The notes beneath the pieces are model-generated. The model was not told the DNA's origin. It made no database searches and saw only the letters and a program-made list of their open reading frames with translations. A stretch of 64,000 bases of DNA from Caballeronia sp. LZ062 (GTDB lineage Bacteria > Pseudomonadota > Gammaproteobacteria > Burkholderiales > Burkholderiaceae). The stretch lies in assembly GCF_031450785.1 (NCBI RefSeq), contig NZ_JARTWB010000001.1, positions 868,001 to 932,000 of the forward strand, given 5' to 3'. Positions 1-8,164 of this stretch are shown piece after piece. The position numbers and the translations under genes were made by a program. The number at the start of each line of letters is the position of its first letter. The stretch's first letter is position 1.

Positions 1-425
1 GGTTCCTTTTGACGGCGGCGGCCATCGGCATCATCTACAAGGAGACGGCTTCGATCTCCGGCGCGGAAGTGGGCTGTCAGGGCGAAGTGGGCGTCGCGTG
101 TTCGATGGCCGCCGCCGCGCTGGCAGCCGTGATGGGCGGCACGCCCGCGCAAGTGGAAAACGCCGCTGAAATAGGCATGGAACACAACCTCGGCATGACG
201 TGCGATCCCGTCGGCGGCCTCGTGCAGATTCCGTGCATCGAGCGCAACGCGATGGGCGCAATCAAGGCGATCAACGCCGCGCGCATGGCGATGAAGGGCG
301 ACGGCCAGCATTACGTCTCGCTCGATTCGGTCATCAAGACCATGCGCGAAACGGGCGCGGACATGAAGACGAAATACAAGGAGACGTCACGCGGCGGGCT
401 GGCCGTGAACGTCATCGAGTGCTGA
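1..425 (+). CDS. sdaA: L-serine ammonia-lyase, 3' part (partial)
   Basis: This is the C-terminal part of the iron-sulfur type L-serine dehydratase, which converts serine to pyruvate and ammonia. The reading frame is open from the left edge of the window (first full codon at position 3), so the start lies outside. The cysteine-containing motifs [12 protein letters not shown] and GMTCDPVGG followed by IPCIERN are those that bind the 4Fe-4S cluster in this family, and the C-terminus (AVNVIEC) is typical. It lies 25 bases upstream of soxB on the same strand. In context it is the last step of betaine breakdown: sarcosine gives glycine, glycine gives serine (glyA, about 23 kb downstream), and serine gives pyruvate. 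Confidence 0.93.
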   Translation, partial: FLLTAAAIGIIYKETASISGAEVGCQGEVGVACSMAAAALAAVMGGTPAQVENAAEIGMEHNLGMTCDPVGGLVQIPCIERNAMGAIKAINAARMAMKGDGQHYVSLDSVIKTMRETGADMKTKYKETSRGGLAVNVIEC

Positions 426-450
426 AACACCGCTACGAAGGAAGAGACAC

Positions 451-1695
451 ATGGGCCGCTATTCGATATTCAGCCTGCTGCGCAACGGCATGTCGTATCA
501 CGAGAACTGGGAGCGCCAATGGCGCAGCCCCGAGCCCAAGCGCGAATACGACGTGGTGATCGTCGGCGGCGGCGGGCATGGTCTCGCGACCGCCTACTAT
601 CTCGCGAAAGAGCACGGCATTGCCAACGTCGCGATTCTGGAGAAGGGCTGGATCGGCGGCGGCAATACGGCGCGCAACACGACCATCGTGCGTTCCAACT
701 ACCTGTGGGACGAATCGGCCGCGCTGTACGAGAAGGCAATGAAGCTGTGGGAGGGCCTCTCGCAAGACCTCAACTACAACGTGATGTTCAGCCAGCGCGG
801 CGTGATGAACCTCGCGCACACGCTGCAAGACGTGCGCGATACCGAACGCCGCGTGAATGCGAACCGGCTCAATGGCGTGGATGCCGAGTTCCTCACACCC
901 GCGCAGATCAAGGAAATCGAGCCGACCATCAACCTGAATAGCCGTTATCCGGTGCTCGGTGCGTCGATTCAGCGTCGCGGCGGCGTCGCGCGTCACGATG
1001 CGGTGGCGTGGGGCTTCGCACGTGGCGCGGATCAGGCGGGCGTGGACATCATCCAGAACTGCCAGGTCGTGGGCATTCGGCGTGACGGTGATCGCGTGAC
1101 CGGCGTCGATACGACGAGAGGTCATATCAAGGCAAAGAAGGTTGCCATCGTCGCGGCGGGAAATACCACAACGCTCGCGGACATGGCGGGCGTGCGGCTG
1201 CCGCTCGAAAGCCATCCGTTGCAGGCGCTCGTGTCCGAGCCCATTAAGCCGGTGGTCAACACGGTCGTGATGTCGAACGCGGTGCATGCGTATATCAGCC
1301 AGTCGGACAAGGGCGATCTCGTGATCGGCGCGGGCGTCGATCAATACACGGGCTTCGGGCAGCGCGGCAGCTTTCAGATCATCGAAGGCACGCTGGAAGC
1401 GATCGTCGAGATGTTCCCTGTGTTCTCGCGTGTGCGCATGAACCGCCAGTGGGGCGGCATAGTCGATGTTTCGCCGGACGCGTGCCCGATCATCAGCAAG
1501 ACCGACGTGAAGGGCCTCTACTTCAATTGCGGCTGGGGCACGGGCGGCTTCAAGGCGACGCCGGGTTCTGGCTGGGCGTATGCGCACACCATCGCGAAAG
1601 ACGAGCCTCATGCGTTGAATGCGCCGTTCTCGCTCGACCGCTTCTATACCGGCCATCTGATTGACGAACACGGCGCGGCTGCCGTGGCGCACTGA
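451..1695 (+). CDS. soxB: Sarcosine oxidase, beta subunit
   Basis: This 414-residue protein is the FAD/FMN-binding catalytic subunit of heterotetrameric sarcosine oxidase, which demethylates sarcosine to glycine and passes the methyl carbon to tetrahydrofolate. A dinucleotide-binding glycine motif (GGGGHG, residues 39-44) follows the strand DVVIV. His182 in the motif GGVARHDAV is at the place where the family attaches FMN covalently (by homology, not proven here). The start at 451 is preceded by a purine-rich GAAGGAAGAG. soxD starts 13 bases after the stop, so the genes are almost certainly one operon with sdaA upstream. Confidence 0.96.
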   Translation: MGRYSIFSLLRNGMSYHENWERQWRSPEPKREYDVVIVGGGGHGLATAYYLAKEHGIANVAILEKGWIGGGNTARNTTIVRSNYLWDESAALYEKAMKLWEGLSQDLNYNVMFSQRGVMNLAHTLQDVRDTERRVNANRLNGVDAEFLTPAQIKEIEPTINLNSRYPVLGASIQRRGGVARHDAVAWGFARGADQAGVDIIQNCQVVGIRRDGDRVTGVDTTRGHIKAKKVAIVAAGNTTTLADMAGVRLPLESHPLQALVSEPIKPVVNTVVMSNAVHAYISQSDKGDLVIGAGVDQYTGFGQRGSFQIIEGTLEAIVEMFPVFSRVRMNRQWGGIVDVSPDACPIISKTDVKGLYFNCGWGTGGFKATPGSGWAYAHTIAKDEPHALNAPFSLDRFYTGHLIDEHGAAAVAH

Positions 1696-1708
1696 AGGAG
1701 TACGAAAC

Positions 1709-2008
1709 ATGTTGCTGATCGAATGCCCCTGGTGCGGGCCGCGCGCCGAAAGCGAATTCGCCTGCGGCGGCGAAGCAGACATTGCGCGTCCGCTGGATAC
1801 GGAAAAGCTCACCGACAAGGAATGGGGCGATTACCTTTTCATGCGCAAGAACTCGCGTGGCGTGCATCGCGAGCAATGGATGCATGCGCAAGGCTGCCGC
1901 CGCTGGTTCAAGGCGCAGCGTGACACGGTGACTTACGAGATCCAGGGCTACGAGACGTTCGACCGTCCGCTGGCTGCGATGGACAACAAGGACGGAGCGT
2001 CGAAATGA
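1709..2008 (+). CDS. soxD: Sarcosine oxidase, delta subunit
   Basis: This 99-residue protein is the small zinc-binding subunit of heterotetrameric sarcosine oxidase. The expected zinc ligands are all present: Cys6 and Cys9 (ECPWCG), His59 and Cys63 (HAQGC), with the same numbering as in the structurally known bacterial enzyme. The ATG at 1709 was chosen over an in-frame upstream start at 1661 because it has an AAGGAG ribosome site and gives the normal length and N-terminus. Its stop codon overlaps the start of soxA (ATGA at 2005-2008), which implies translational coupling. Confidence 0.96.
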   Translation: MLLIECPWCGPRAESEFACGGEADIARPLDTEKLTDKEWGDYLFMRKNSRGVHREQWMHAQGCRRWFKAQRDTVTYEIQGYETFDRPLAAMDNKDGASK

Positions 2009-5007
2009 GCCAGAAAGACCGACTCGCCACGGGCGGGCGCATCAATCGCGCCATTGCGCTGACCTTCACGTTCAACGGCAAAACGTATCAAGGCTTTCAG
2101 GGCGATACGCTCGCGTCTGCGTTGCTCGCTAACGGGCAACACTTCGTCGCCCGGAGCTGGAAGTATCACCGTCCGCGCGGCATCGTGACGGCGGGCGTGG
2201 AAGAGCCGAATGCGGTCGTGCAGCTCGAAAAGGGCGCCTATACGGTGCCGAATGCCCGTGCGACAGAAGTCGAACTGTATCAAGGACTCGTCGCCGAAAG
2301 CGTGAACGCGAAGCCCAACATCGAGAACGATCGCATGGCCATCAATCAGAAGTTCGCGCGCTTCATTCCGGCGGGCTTCTACTACAAGACATTCATGTGG
2401 CCGCGCAAGCTGTGGCCGAAGTACGAGGAAGTGATTCGCGATGCAGCCGGTCTCGGCAAGGCGCCCGAAGAACGCGACGCGGATCGCTACGACAAGTGCT
2501 TCGCGCATTGCGACGTCCTCGTCGTCGGCGGCGGGCCGTCGGGTCTCGCTGCGGCGTATGCGGCTGGCCTGTCCGGTGCGCGCGTGATTCTCGTCGACGA
2601 CCAGCGCGAACTGGGTGGCTCGCTGCTCTCGTGCCGCGCGGAGATCGACGGCAAGCCCGCGCTGCAATGGGTGCAGAAAATCGAGGCCGAACTGCGCACT
2701 ATGCCCGACGTGAAGATACTTTCGCGCAGCACGGCGTTCGGGTATCAGGACCACAATCTCATCACCGTCACGCAACGGCTTACCGATCATCTGCCCGTGT
2801 CGATGCGCAAGGGCACGCGTGAACTGCTGTGGAAAGTACGTGCCAAGCGCGTGATTCTCGCGACGGGCGCTCACGAGCGTCCCATCGTCTTCGGCAATAA
2901 CGATCTGCCGGGCGTGATGCTGGCGTCTGCCGTATCGACGTATCTGCATCGCTATGCGGTGCTGCCGGGCCGCAACGCAGTGGTGTTCGCGAACAACGAC
3001 GACGCGTATCAATGCGCGCTGGATCTCAAGGCGGCGGGCGCGCAGGTAACGGTTGTCGATCCGCGTCCAGCGGAATCGAAGGGAACGTTGCCCGCCGCCG
3101 CGCGACGCTACGGCGTGCGCGTGATGAACAACGCCGTGGTGACGGCGGCGCACGGCAAGCTGCGCGTGTCGTCGGTGGAAGTGGCTTCGTATGCGAACGG
3201 CAAGGTCGGTGCGAAGCAAGCGGACGTACCTTGCGATCTCGTCGCGATGTCCGGTGGATGGAGCCCGGTGCTGCATCTCTTCGCACAGTCGGGCGGCAAG
3301 GCGCACTGGCACGACGAGAAAGCCTGCTTCGTTCCCGGCAAGGCGATGCAGGCCGAGACGAGCGTGGGCGCATGCGCGGGCGATTTCACGCTCGCTGGCG
3401 GCATCCGCTTCGGTCTCGATGCGGGCGCGGAAGCGGCGCGCGCGGCGGGCTACATCGTCGCGCGGGCGCAGCCGGCGAAGGTCGCGGAGATCGCGGAAGC
3501 GCCGTTGATGCCGCTGTGGCTCGTCGGCGGACGCGAACTCGCGACGCGCGGACCCAAGCAGTTCGTCGATTTCCAGAACGACGTTTCCGCCGCCGACATT
3601 TACCTCGCGGCGCGCGAAGGCTTCGAGTCCGTCGAGCACGTGAAGCGTTATACGGCAATGGGCTTCGGCACCGATCAGGGCAAGCTCGGCAACATCAACG
3701 GCATGGCGATTCTTGCGCAGGCGCTCGGCAAGACCATTCCGGAGACGGGCACTACGACTTTCCGGCCGAACTACACGCCCGTGACCTTCGGCACGTTCGC
3801 GGGCCGCGAACTCGGCGAGTTCCTCGATCCTGTGCGCAAGACCGCGATTCACGAATGGCACGTGCAGAACGGCGCGATGTTTGAGGACGTCGGCAACTGG
3901 AAGCGCCCGTGGTACTACCCGCGCGGCGACGAGGACATGCACGCGGCGGTGGCGCGCGAGTCCCTCGCGGTGCGTGAAAGCGTCGGCATTCTCGATGCAT
4001 CGACGCTCGGCAAGATCGACATTCAAGGCCCCGATGCGGCCAAGCTACTCAACTGGGTCTATACGAATCCGTGGAGCAAGCTGGAAGTCGGCAAGTGCCG
4101 CTACGGCCTGATGCTCGATGAGAACGGCATGATCTTCGACGACGGCGTGACCGTGCGCCTCGCCGAACATCACTACATGATGACGACGACCACCGGCGGC
4201 GCGGCACGCGTGCTCACGTGGCTCGAACGCTGGTTGCAGACTGAGTGGCCGGATATGCGCGTGCGGCTTGCATCGGTGACGGATCACTGGGCGACGTTTG
4301 CCGTCGTCGGTCGGAACAGCCGCAAGGTGCTGCAGAAGGTCTGTCAGGACATCGACTTCGCCAACGCAGCGTTCCCGTTCATGAGCTATCGCGATGGCAC
4401 GGTGGCGGGAGCATCGGCGCGTGTCATGCGCATCAGCTTCTCGGGCGAACTGGCCTATGAGGTGAATGTGCCGGCGAACGTGGGCCGCGCGGTATGGGAA
4501 GCACTGATGGAAGCGGGCGCGGAGTTCGACATCACGCCTTATGGCACGGAAACGATGCACGTGCTGCGCGCGGAGAAGGGTTACATCATCGTCGGGCAGG
4601 ACACCGATGGCTCGATGACGCCGTATGACCTCGGCATGGGCGGGCTCGTCGCGAAGTCGAAGGACTTCATCGGCAAGCGCTCGCTCACGCGCTCGGATAC
4701 GGCGAAGGCGGGACGCAAGCAGTTCGTCGGCTTGCTCACGGACGACCCTTCGTTCGTGCTGCCCGAGGGATCGCAGATCGTCGCGGGCCCGTTCCGGGGC
4801 GATACGGCGCCGATGCTCGGTCATGTGACGTCGAGCTATTTCAGCCCTGTTTTGAAGCGTTCGATTGCGCTGGCCGTCGTGAAGGGCGGGCTCGACAGAA
4901 TCGGCGAATCGGTCACCATCCCGCTCGCAAGCGGGAAGCAGATCAGCGCGAAGATCACCAGTTCAGTGTTCTACGACAGCGAAGGAGCACGTCAACATGT
5001 TGAATGA
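2005..5007 (+). CDS. soxA: Sarcosine oxidase, alpha subunit
   Basis: This 1000-residue protein is the large subunit of heterotetrameric sarcosine oxidase. Residues 1-110 resemble the N-terminal ferredoxin-like Fer2_4 domain. A nucleotide-binding domain with VVGGGPSG lies near residues 170-185. From about residue 613 (HEWHVQNGAMFEDVG) to the end it matches the GcvT/aminomethyltransferase fold that transfers the methylene carbon to tetrahydrofolate. The length is normal for the family. It overlaps soxD by 4 bases and soxG by 11 bases, so soxBDAG is translated as a coupled block. Confidence 0.96.
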   Translation: MSQKDRLATGGRINRAIALTFTFNGKTYQGFQGDTLASALLANGQHFVARSWKYHRPRGIVTAGVEEPNAVVQLEKGAYTVPNARATEVELYQGLVAESVNAKPNIENDRMAINQKFARFIPAGFYYKTFMWPRKLWPKYEEVIRDAAGLGKAPEERDADRYDKCFAHCDVLVVGGGPSGLAAAYAAGLSGARVILVDDQRELGGSLLSCRAEIDGKPALQWVQKIEAELRTMPDVKILSRSTAFGYQDHNLITVTQRLTDHLPVSMRKGTRELLWKVRAKRVILATGAHERPIVFGNNDLPGVMLASAVSTYLHRYAVLPGRNAVVFANNDDAYQCALDLKAAGAQVTVVDPRPAESKGTLPAAARRYGVRVMNNAVVTAAHGKLRVSSVEVASYANGKVGAKQADVPCDLVAMSGGWSPVLHLFAQSGGKAHWHDEKACFVPGKAMQAETSVGACAGDFTLAGGIRFGLDAGAEAARAAGYIVARAQPAKVAEIAEAPLMPLWLVGGRELATRGPKQFVDFQNDVSAADIYLAAREGFESVEHVKRYTAMGFGTDQGKLGNINGMAILAQALGKTIPETGTTTFRPNYTPVTFGTFAGRELGEFLDPVRKTAIHEWHVQNGAMFEDVGNWKRPWYYPRGDEDMHAAVARESLAVRESVGILDASTLGKIDIQGPDAAKLLNWVYTNPWSKLEVGKCRYGLMLDENGMIFDDGVTVRLAEHHYMMTTTTGGAARVLTWLERWLQTEWPDMRVRLASVTDHWATFAVVGRNSRKVLQKVCQDIDFANAAFPFMSYRDGTVAGASARVMRISFSGELAYEVNVPANVGRAVWEALMEAGAEFDITPYGTETMHVLRAEKGYIIVGQDTDGSMTPYDLGMGGLVAKSKDFIGKRSLTRSDTAKAGRKQFVGLLTDDPSFVLPEGSQIVAGPFRGDTAPMLGHVTSSYFSPVLKRSIALAVVKGGLDRIGESVTIPLASGKQISAKITSSVFYDSEGARQHVE

Positions 5008-5650
5008 GATCAAGGCATCCGAGACGGTTGTCGATCGTGCCATCAGCGGCCAGGGCGTGTGGCAAGAGTCGCCGCTCGTGGGCGCCGATGCGTTGATGAA
5101 GGCGCATCATGCGGGCGCATCTAAAGCGTTCCGGTTGACGGAGCGACCGTTCCTCCAACTCGTGAACGTGCGCGGCGATACACGCGATGCCGCGTTCATG
5201 CGTGCGGCGGAGAGCGTGATCGGCTGTGCGCCGCCTGCGATGCCGAACACCATCGCGAAGGGCGATGGCTACGACATGCTGTGGCTCGGCCCGGACGAAT
5301 GGCTCGTGGTGTCCGAAGCGCCGCATGATGCATCGCGCGCAGCGCCGCTCGAAGCGCGCTTGCGCGCTGCCTTCGCGGGCGCGTTCGCATCGGCGGTGGA
5401 TATCGGCAGCGGCTATACGGTGCTCGATATCGACGGGCCGCGCACGCGTGATGTCTTGTCGCGCGGCTGTCCGCTCGATCTGCATCCGAAGGTCTTCGGC
5501 GCGGGACAGTGCGCGCAAAGTCACTACTTCAAGGCGTCGATAACGCTCGTGCCGCTGGGTGCGGATCGCTTCGAAATCATCGTGCGTCGCAGCTTCGCGG
5601 ATTACTTCGTGAAGATCATGCTCGATGCAGCGGAGCCGCTTCTCGCATGA
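4997..5650 (+). CDS. soxG: Sarcosine oxidase, gamma subunit
   Basis: This 217-residue protein matches the gamma subunit of heterotetrameric sarcosine oxidase, a GcvT-related structural subunit. Recognisable stretches include MLWLGPDEWLVVSE near the middle and GYTVLDIDGP followed by LSRGCPLDLHP in the C-terminal half. It starts inside the end of soxA (11-base overlap) and its stop overlaps the start of the next gene (ATGA at 5647-5650). It completes the soxBDAG set, so all four subunits of the enzyme are encoded. Confidence 0.94.
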   Translation: MLNEIKASETVVDRAISGQGVWQESPLVGADALMKAHHAGASKAFRLTERPFLQLVNVRGDTRDAAFMRAAESVIGCAPPAMPNTIAKGDGYDMLWLGPDEWLVVSEAPHDASRAAPLEARLRAAFAGAFASAVDIGSGYTVLDIDGPRTRDVLSRGCPLDLHPKVFGAGQCAQSHYFKASITLVPLGADRFEIIVRRSFADYFVKIMLDAAEPLLA

Positions 5651-6075
5651 AACCGTTCGAGCCGCTTCAGGCGGGTGGGCAGGGCTGGCGCGTTGTCGTC
5701 GATGAACTCGTCGTGATGACGCGCGTCGGGCTTTATGAGCACGAGCATCGTGCGCCGCAGGCTTTGGTTATCGATGCGAGCCTGCGGTATCGTGGCATGC
5801 CTCGCGAAGATGAACTGATCGATTACGAGGCTTGGTGCAATCGCGTGACGGCGTTTCTGCAAGAGAAGACGCATACGCGCTTGCTCGAAACGCTTGCGGT
5901 GGAGATCGCTGCGTTATCGTTCGATGAATGGCCGGCGCTCGATGCGCTCACGCTTGCGTTGCACAAGCCGAAGATTCGCGAGGGTACGCGAAGGCTCGCG
6001 ATGGAACTCGACTGGGGTCGTGCGGATTACGATGCGTGGCGGGTGCGACATACGCTTGCTGTGTCGGGCGCATGA
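5647..6075 (+). CDS. folB: Dihydroneopterin aldolase family protein (FolB-like)
   Basis: This 142-residue protein belongs to the dihydroneopterin aldolase (FolB) family of folate biosynthesis. Characteristic motifs are MTRVGLYEHEH near the N-terminus, DELIDYEAW in the middle and LLETLAVEIA further on. The ATG at 5647 overlaps the soxG stop codon, which makes it translationally coupled to the sarcosine oxidase operon; a longer in-frame reading from 5509 runs inside soxG and was rejected. Its position suggests that it supplies or recycles the tetrahydrofolate that sarcosine oxidase uses as one-carbon acceptor, but this is inferred from context only. It is the last gene before the CRISPR island. 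Confidence 0.85.
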   Translation: MKPFEPLQAGGQGWRVVVDELVVMTRVGLYEHEHRAPQALVIDASLRYRGMPREDELIDYEAWCNRVTAFLQEKTHTRLLETLAVEIAALSFDEWPALDALTLALHKPKIREGTRRLAMELDWGRADYDAWRVRHTLAVSGA

Positions 6076-6096
6076 ATGCTTCGCGCGATGTGGCGG

Positions 6097-6124
6097 CGTG
6101 GGTCTTTGCGTAGGCGGAGGGACC
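6097..6124 (-). repeat. Decayed leader-distal CRISPR repeat of array 1
   Basis: This 28-base stretch lies exactly one 61-base period before the first intact repeat and still matches it at roughly 18 of 28 positions, best at its right end (GGCGGAGGGACC). It is read as the degenerate terminal repeat of array 1. The 33 bases 6125-6157 would then be the oldest spacer. Confidence 0.6.
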
Positions 6125-6157
6125 GCAAAGAAATGGGCGGCTCGCAAATTTGCAACG

Positions 6158-7832
6158 GGCCTATCTCCGCATACGCGGAGGAACCTGGGCTATCCAGCGG
6201 GGAGGTATGCCGCAGAGCGGCCTATCTCCGCATACGCGGAGGAACCACCTTGCCGTGGTACAGCGCGGCATTGGCCTTGGGCCTATCTCCGAATACGCGA
6301 AGGAACCCAGGTCCAGTACCAACGCCGACGATCACCCGAGGGCCTATCTCCGCATACGCGGAGGAACCGTGGACACGTGGCCAACGATCGCTTCTTTCGT
6401 GGGCCTATCTCCGCATACGCGGAGGAACCTGAAGACGGCAAAGGCCAACGAGACCGCACTTGGGCCTATCTCCGCATACGCGGAGGAACCGACGGTAGCG
6501 GCGGTGTTCGGCGTCAACCTTACAGCCTATCTCTGCATACGCGGAGGAACCTTGCGCTGAGTCCTGCGCCAATCGATGGAGCGGGGCCTATCTCCGCATA
6601 CGCGGAGGAACCCAGTACATCCAGACGTCCGCGCAGAGGTACAACGGCCTATCTCCGCATACGCGGAGGAACCTAACGAACCGCCGCCCGCCGGTGTGCC
6701 AGAGACGGCCTATCTCCGCATACGCGGAGGAACCGCACTCGGCACAACGCATCAACGAGCAGCGTAAGGCCTATCTCCGCATACGCGGAGGAACCGAATC
6801 CAGCGTGCCCGTCACGCTAACCACTCAGGGCCTATCTCCGCATACGCGGAGGAACCTTGCTCGATCCGAAGACCGAAGGCGCGATCAAGGGCCTATCTCC
6901 GCATACGCGGAGGAACCCGCTCCTTCACCTGCCCGTCCTTGTCGACGTACGGCCCATCTCCGCATACGCGGAGGAACCCGCTCCTTCACCTGCCCGTCCT
7001 TGTCGACGTACGGCCCATCTCCGCATACGCGGAGGAACCGTGATTGCCCGATTCGGTCATGCTGTCCTTTTGGGCCTATCTCCGCATACGCGGAGGAACC
7101 TGCCACGCCGACACGCTCGACCACGGAGAAGGCGGCCTATCTCCGCATACGCGGAGGAACCCCGGACATCGCCGCGAACTCGACGCCCGTCTTGGGCCTA
7201 TCTCCGCATACGCGGAGGAACCTGATCGGTGTAGCCACGCGATCCGAGCATCTTCGGCCTATCCCCGCATAAGCGGAGCAACCCTAATAGGGCAGACGAT
7301 CGTCCAGGAGGACCCGGGCCTATCTCCGCATACGCGGAGGAACCGCCGAGTGGTGCGAGACAAGCGCACCGTACACGGGCCTATCTCCGCATACGCGGAG
7401 GAACCCAGCGCGCGGCCGGGCGGCATGACGGATTAGAGGGCCTATCTCCGCATACGCGGAGGGACCGGCGTGCCGTTCCTGTTCAAGCAATGGGGTGAAG
7501 GCCTATCTCCGCATACGCGGACGAACCAAGGTGGAGGTCGCTAGTAAAGAACACGCTCAAGGCCTATCTCCGCGTACGCGGAGGAACCCAACCTCCAAGC
7601 CCTTTGGGTATCTCGGTAGCGGGCCTATCTCCGCATACGCGGAGGAACCTGACCGGATGCGCTCCGGTTTGAGAGAAAGTCGGGCCTATCTCCGCATACG
7701 CGGAGGAACCCCCTGCATGCTCTTTATCTCGATCGGCATTACGGGCCTATCTCCGCATACGCGGAGGAACCGGTGTCTGTGATGCAGCCGGAATAAATCG
7801 GCAGGGCCTATCTCCGCATACGCGGAGGAACT
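6158..7832 (-). CRISPR. CRISPR array 1, type I-E, 28 repeats and 27 spacers
   Basis: Twenty-eight repeats of 28 bases recur at exactly 61-base intervals (starts 6158, 6219, 6280 and so on to 7805). On the plus strand the repeat begins GGCCTATCTCCGC and ends GCGGAGGAACC. Read on the minus strand it begins GGTTCCTCCGC, has the loop GTAT and ends GCGGAGATAGGCC, which matches the layout of type I-E repeats, so the array is taken to be transcribed leftwards. The conserved leader is on the right. Variant repeats are at 6280, 6524, 6951, 7012, 7256, 7439, 7500, 7561 and 7805. The spacers at 6918-6950 and 6979-7011 are identical. No spacer could be assigned to a target. Confidence 0.98.
6918..7039. 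repeat. Tandem duplication of one spacer-repeat unit inside array 1
   Basis: Two consecutive 61-base units are identical: spacer 6918-6950 plus repeat 6951-6978, and spacer 6979-7011 plus repeat 7012-7039. Both repeats carry the same private variant (GGCCCATC instead of GGCCTATC). The shared variant shows that the second unit arose by copying rather than by a second acquisition. Confidence 0.95.
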
Positions 7833-8164
7833 CCTCCCACTTAACTCGATGATGTTAAAGAACAAACAGCGAATCCGATGTTCCGAATTCACTTCGCGGC
7901 ACGCGAGTATGGTGAGTCGAGAATCCGCTGTCAAATGCGGTCGTTGAGCGCCGGTTGCATGTGCGGCGGACGGCCGCGCCTGTCCGAATGCAGCTATCGA
8001 AAACAATGGAGCAATGAGGCAACGGCTAAAACCGCTGCTTTCTCGCATCCATAAACTTTGACACTCAAACAAGCGTTGCCCGCCCCTCTCCGATGCTAAT
8101 CTAAGCATTCCGAACAAATATCCGTAAGGCATAAAAGGCACGACGAGGCCCACAGCAGGCAATC
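7833..8164 (-). promoter_or_regulatory. Array 1 leader and cas3 upstream region
   Basis: This gene-free stretch separates array 1 (leftwards) from cas3 (rightwards). The part next to the array is its leader: read on the minus strand it holds ATCATCGAGTTA (inside 7842-7854), nine bases before the first repeat. This motif and the T-rich bases before it are shared with the leaders of arrays 2 and 3, and it resembles an IHF site. The part nearer cas3 is more AT-rich and presumably holds the cas promoter, but no clear -35/-10 pair could be assigned. Confidence 0.75.

Noticed and set aside
1948..4026. Long minus-strand frame opposite soxA (692 codons)
   Set aside because: It is a GC-rich shadow of soxA with no family resemblance. 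Similar shadows opposite dgcA, dgcB, cas3, copA and the NRPS-like gene were left out for the same reason.
6150..7782. Open frames through array 1 encoding repeated PISAYAEEP-like peptides
   Set aside because: The 61-base period shifts frame each time, so all three frames show the same translated repeat. The sequence is a CRISPR array, not a repeat protein. The same applies to the frames across arrays 2 and 3.
6158..7832. Reading array 1 on the plus strand with a leader on the left
   Set aside because: The conserved leader block lies at the right end, the decayed repeat lies at the left end, and the repeat matches the usual type I-E layout only when read on the minus strand.
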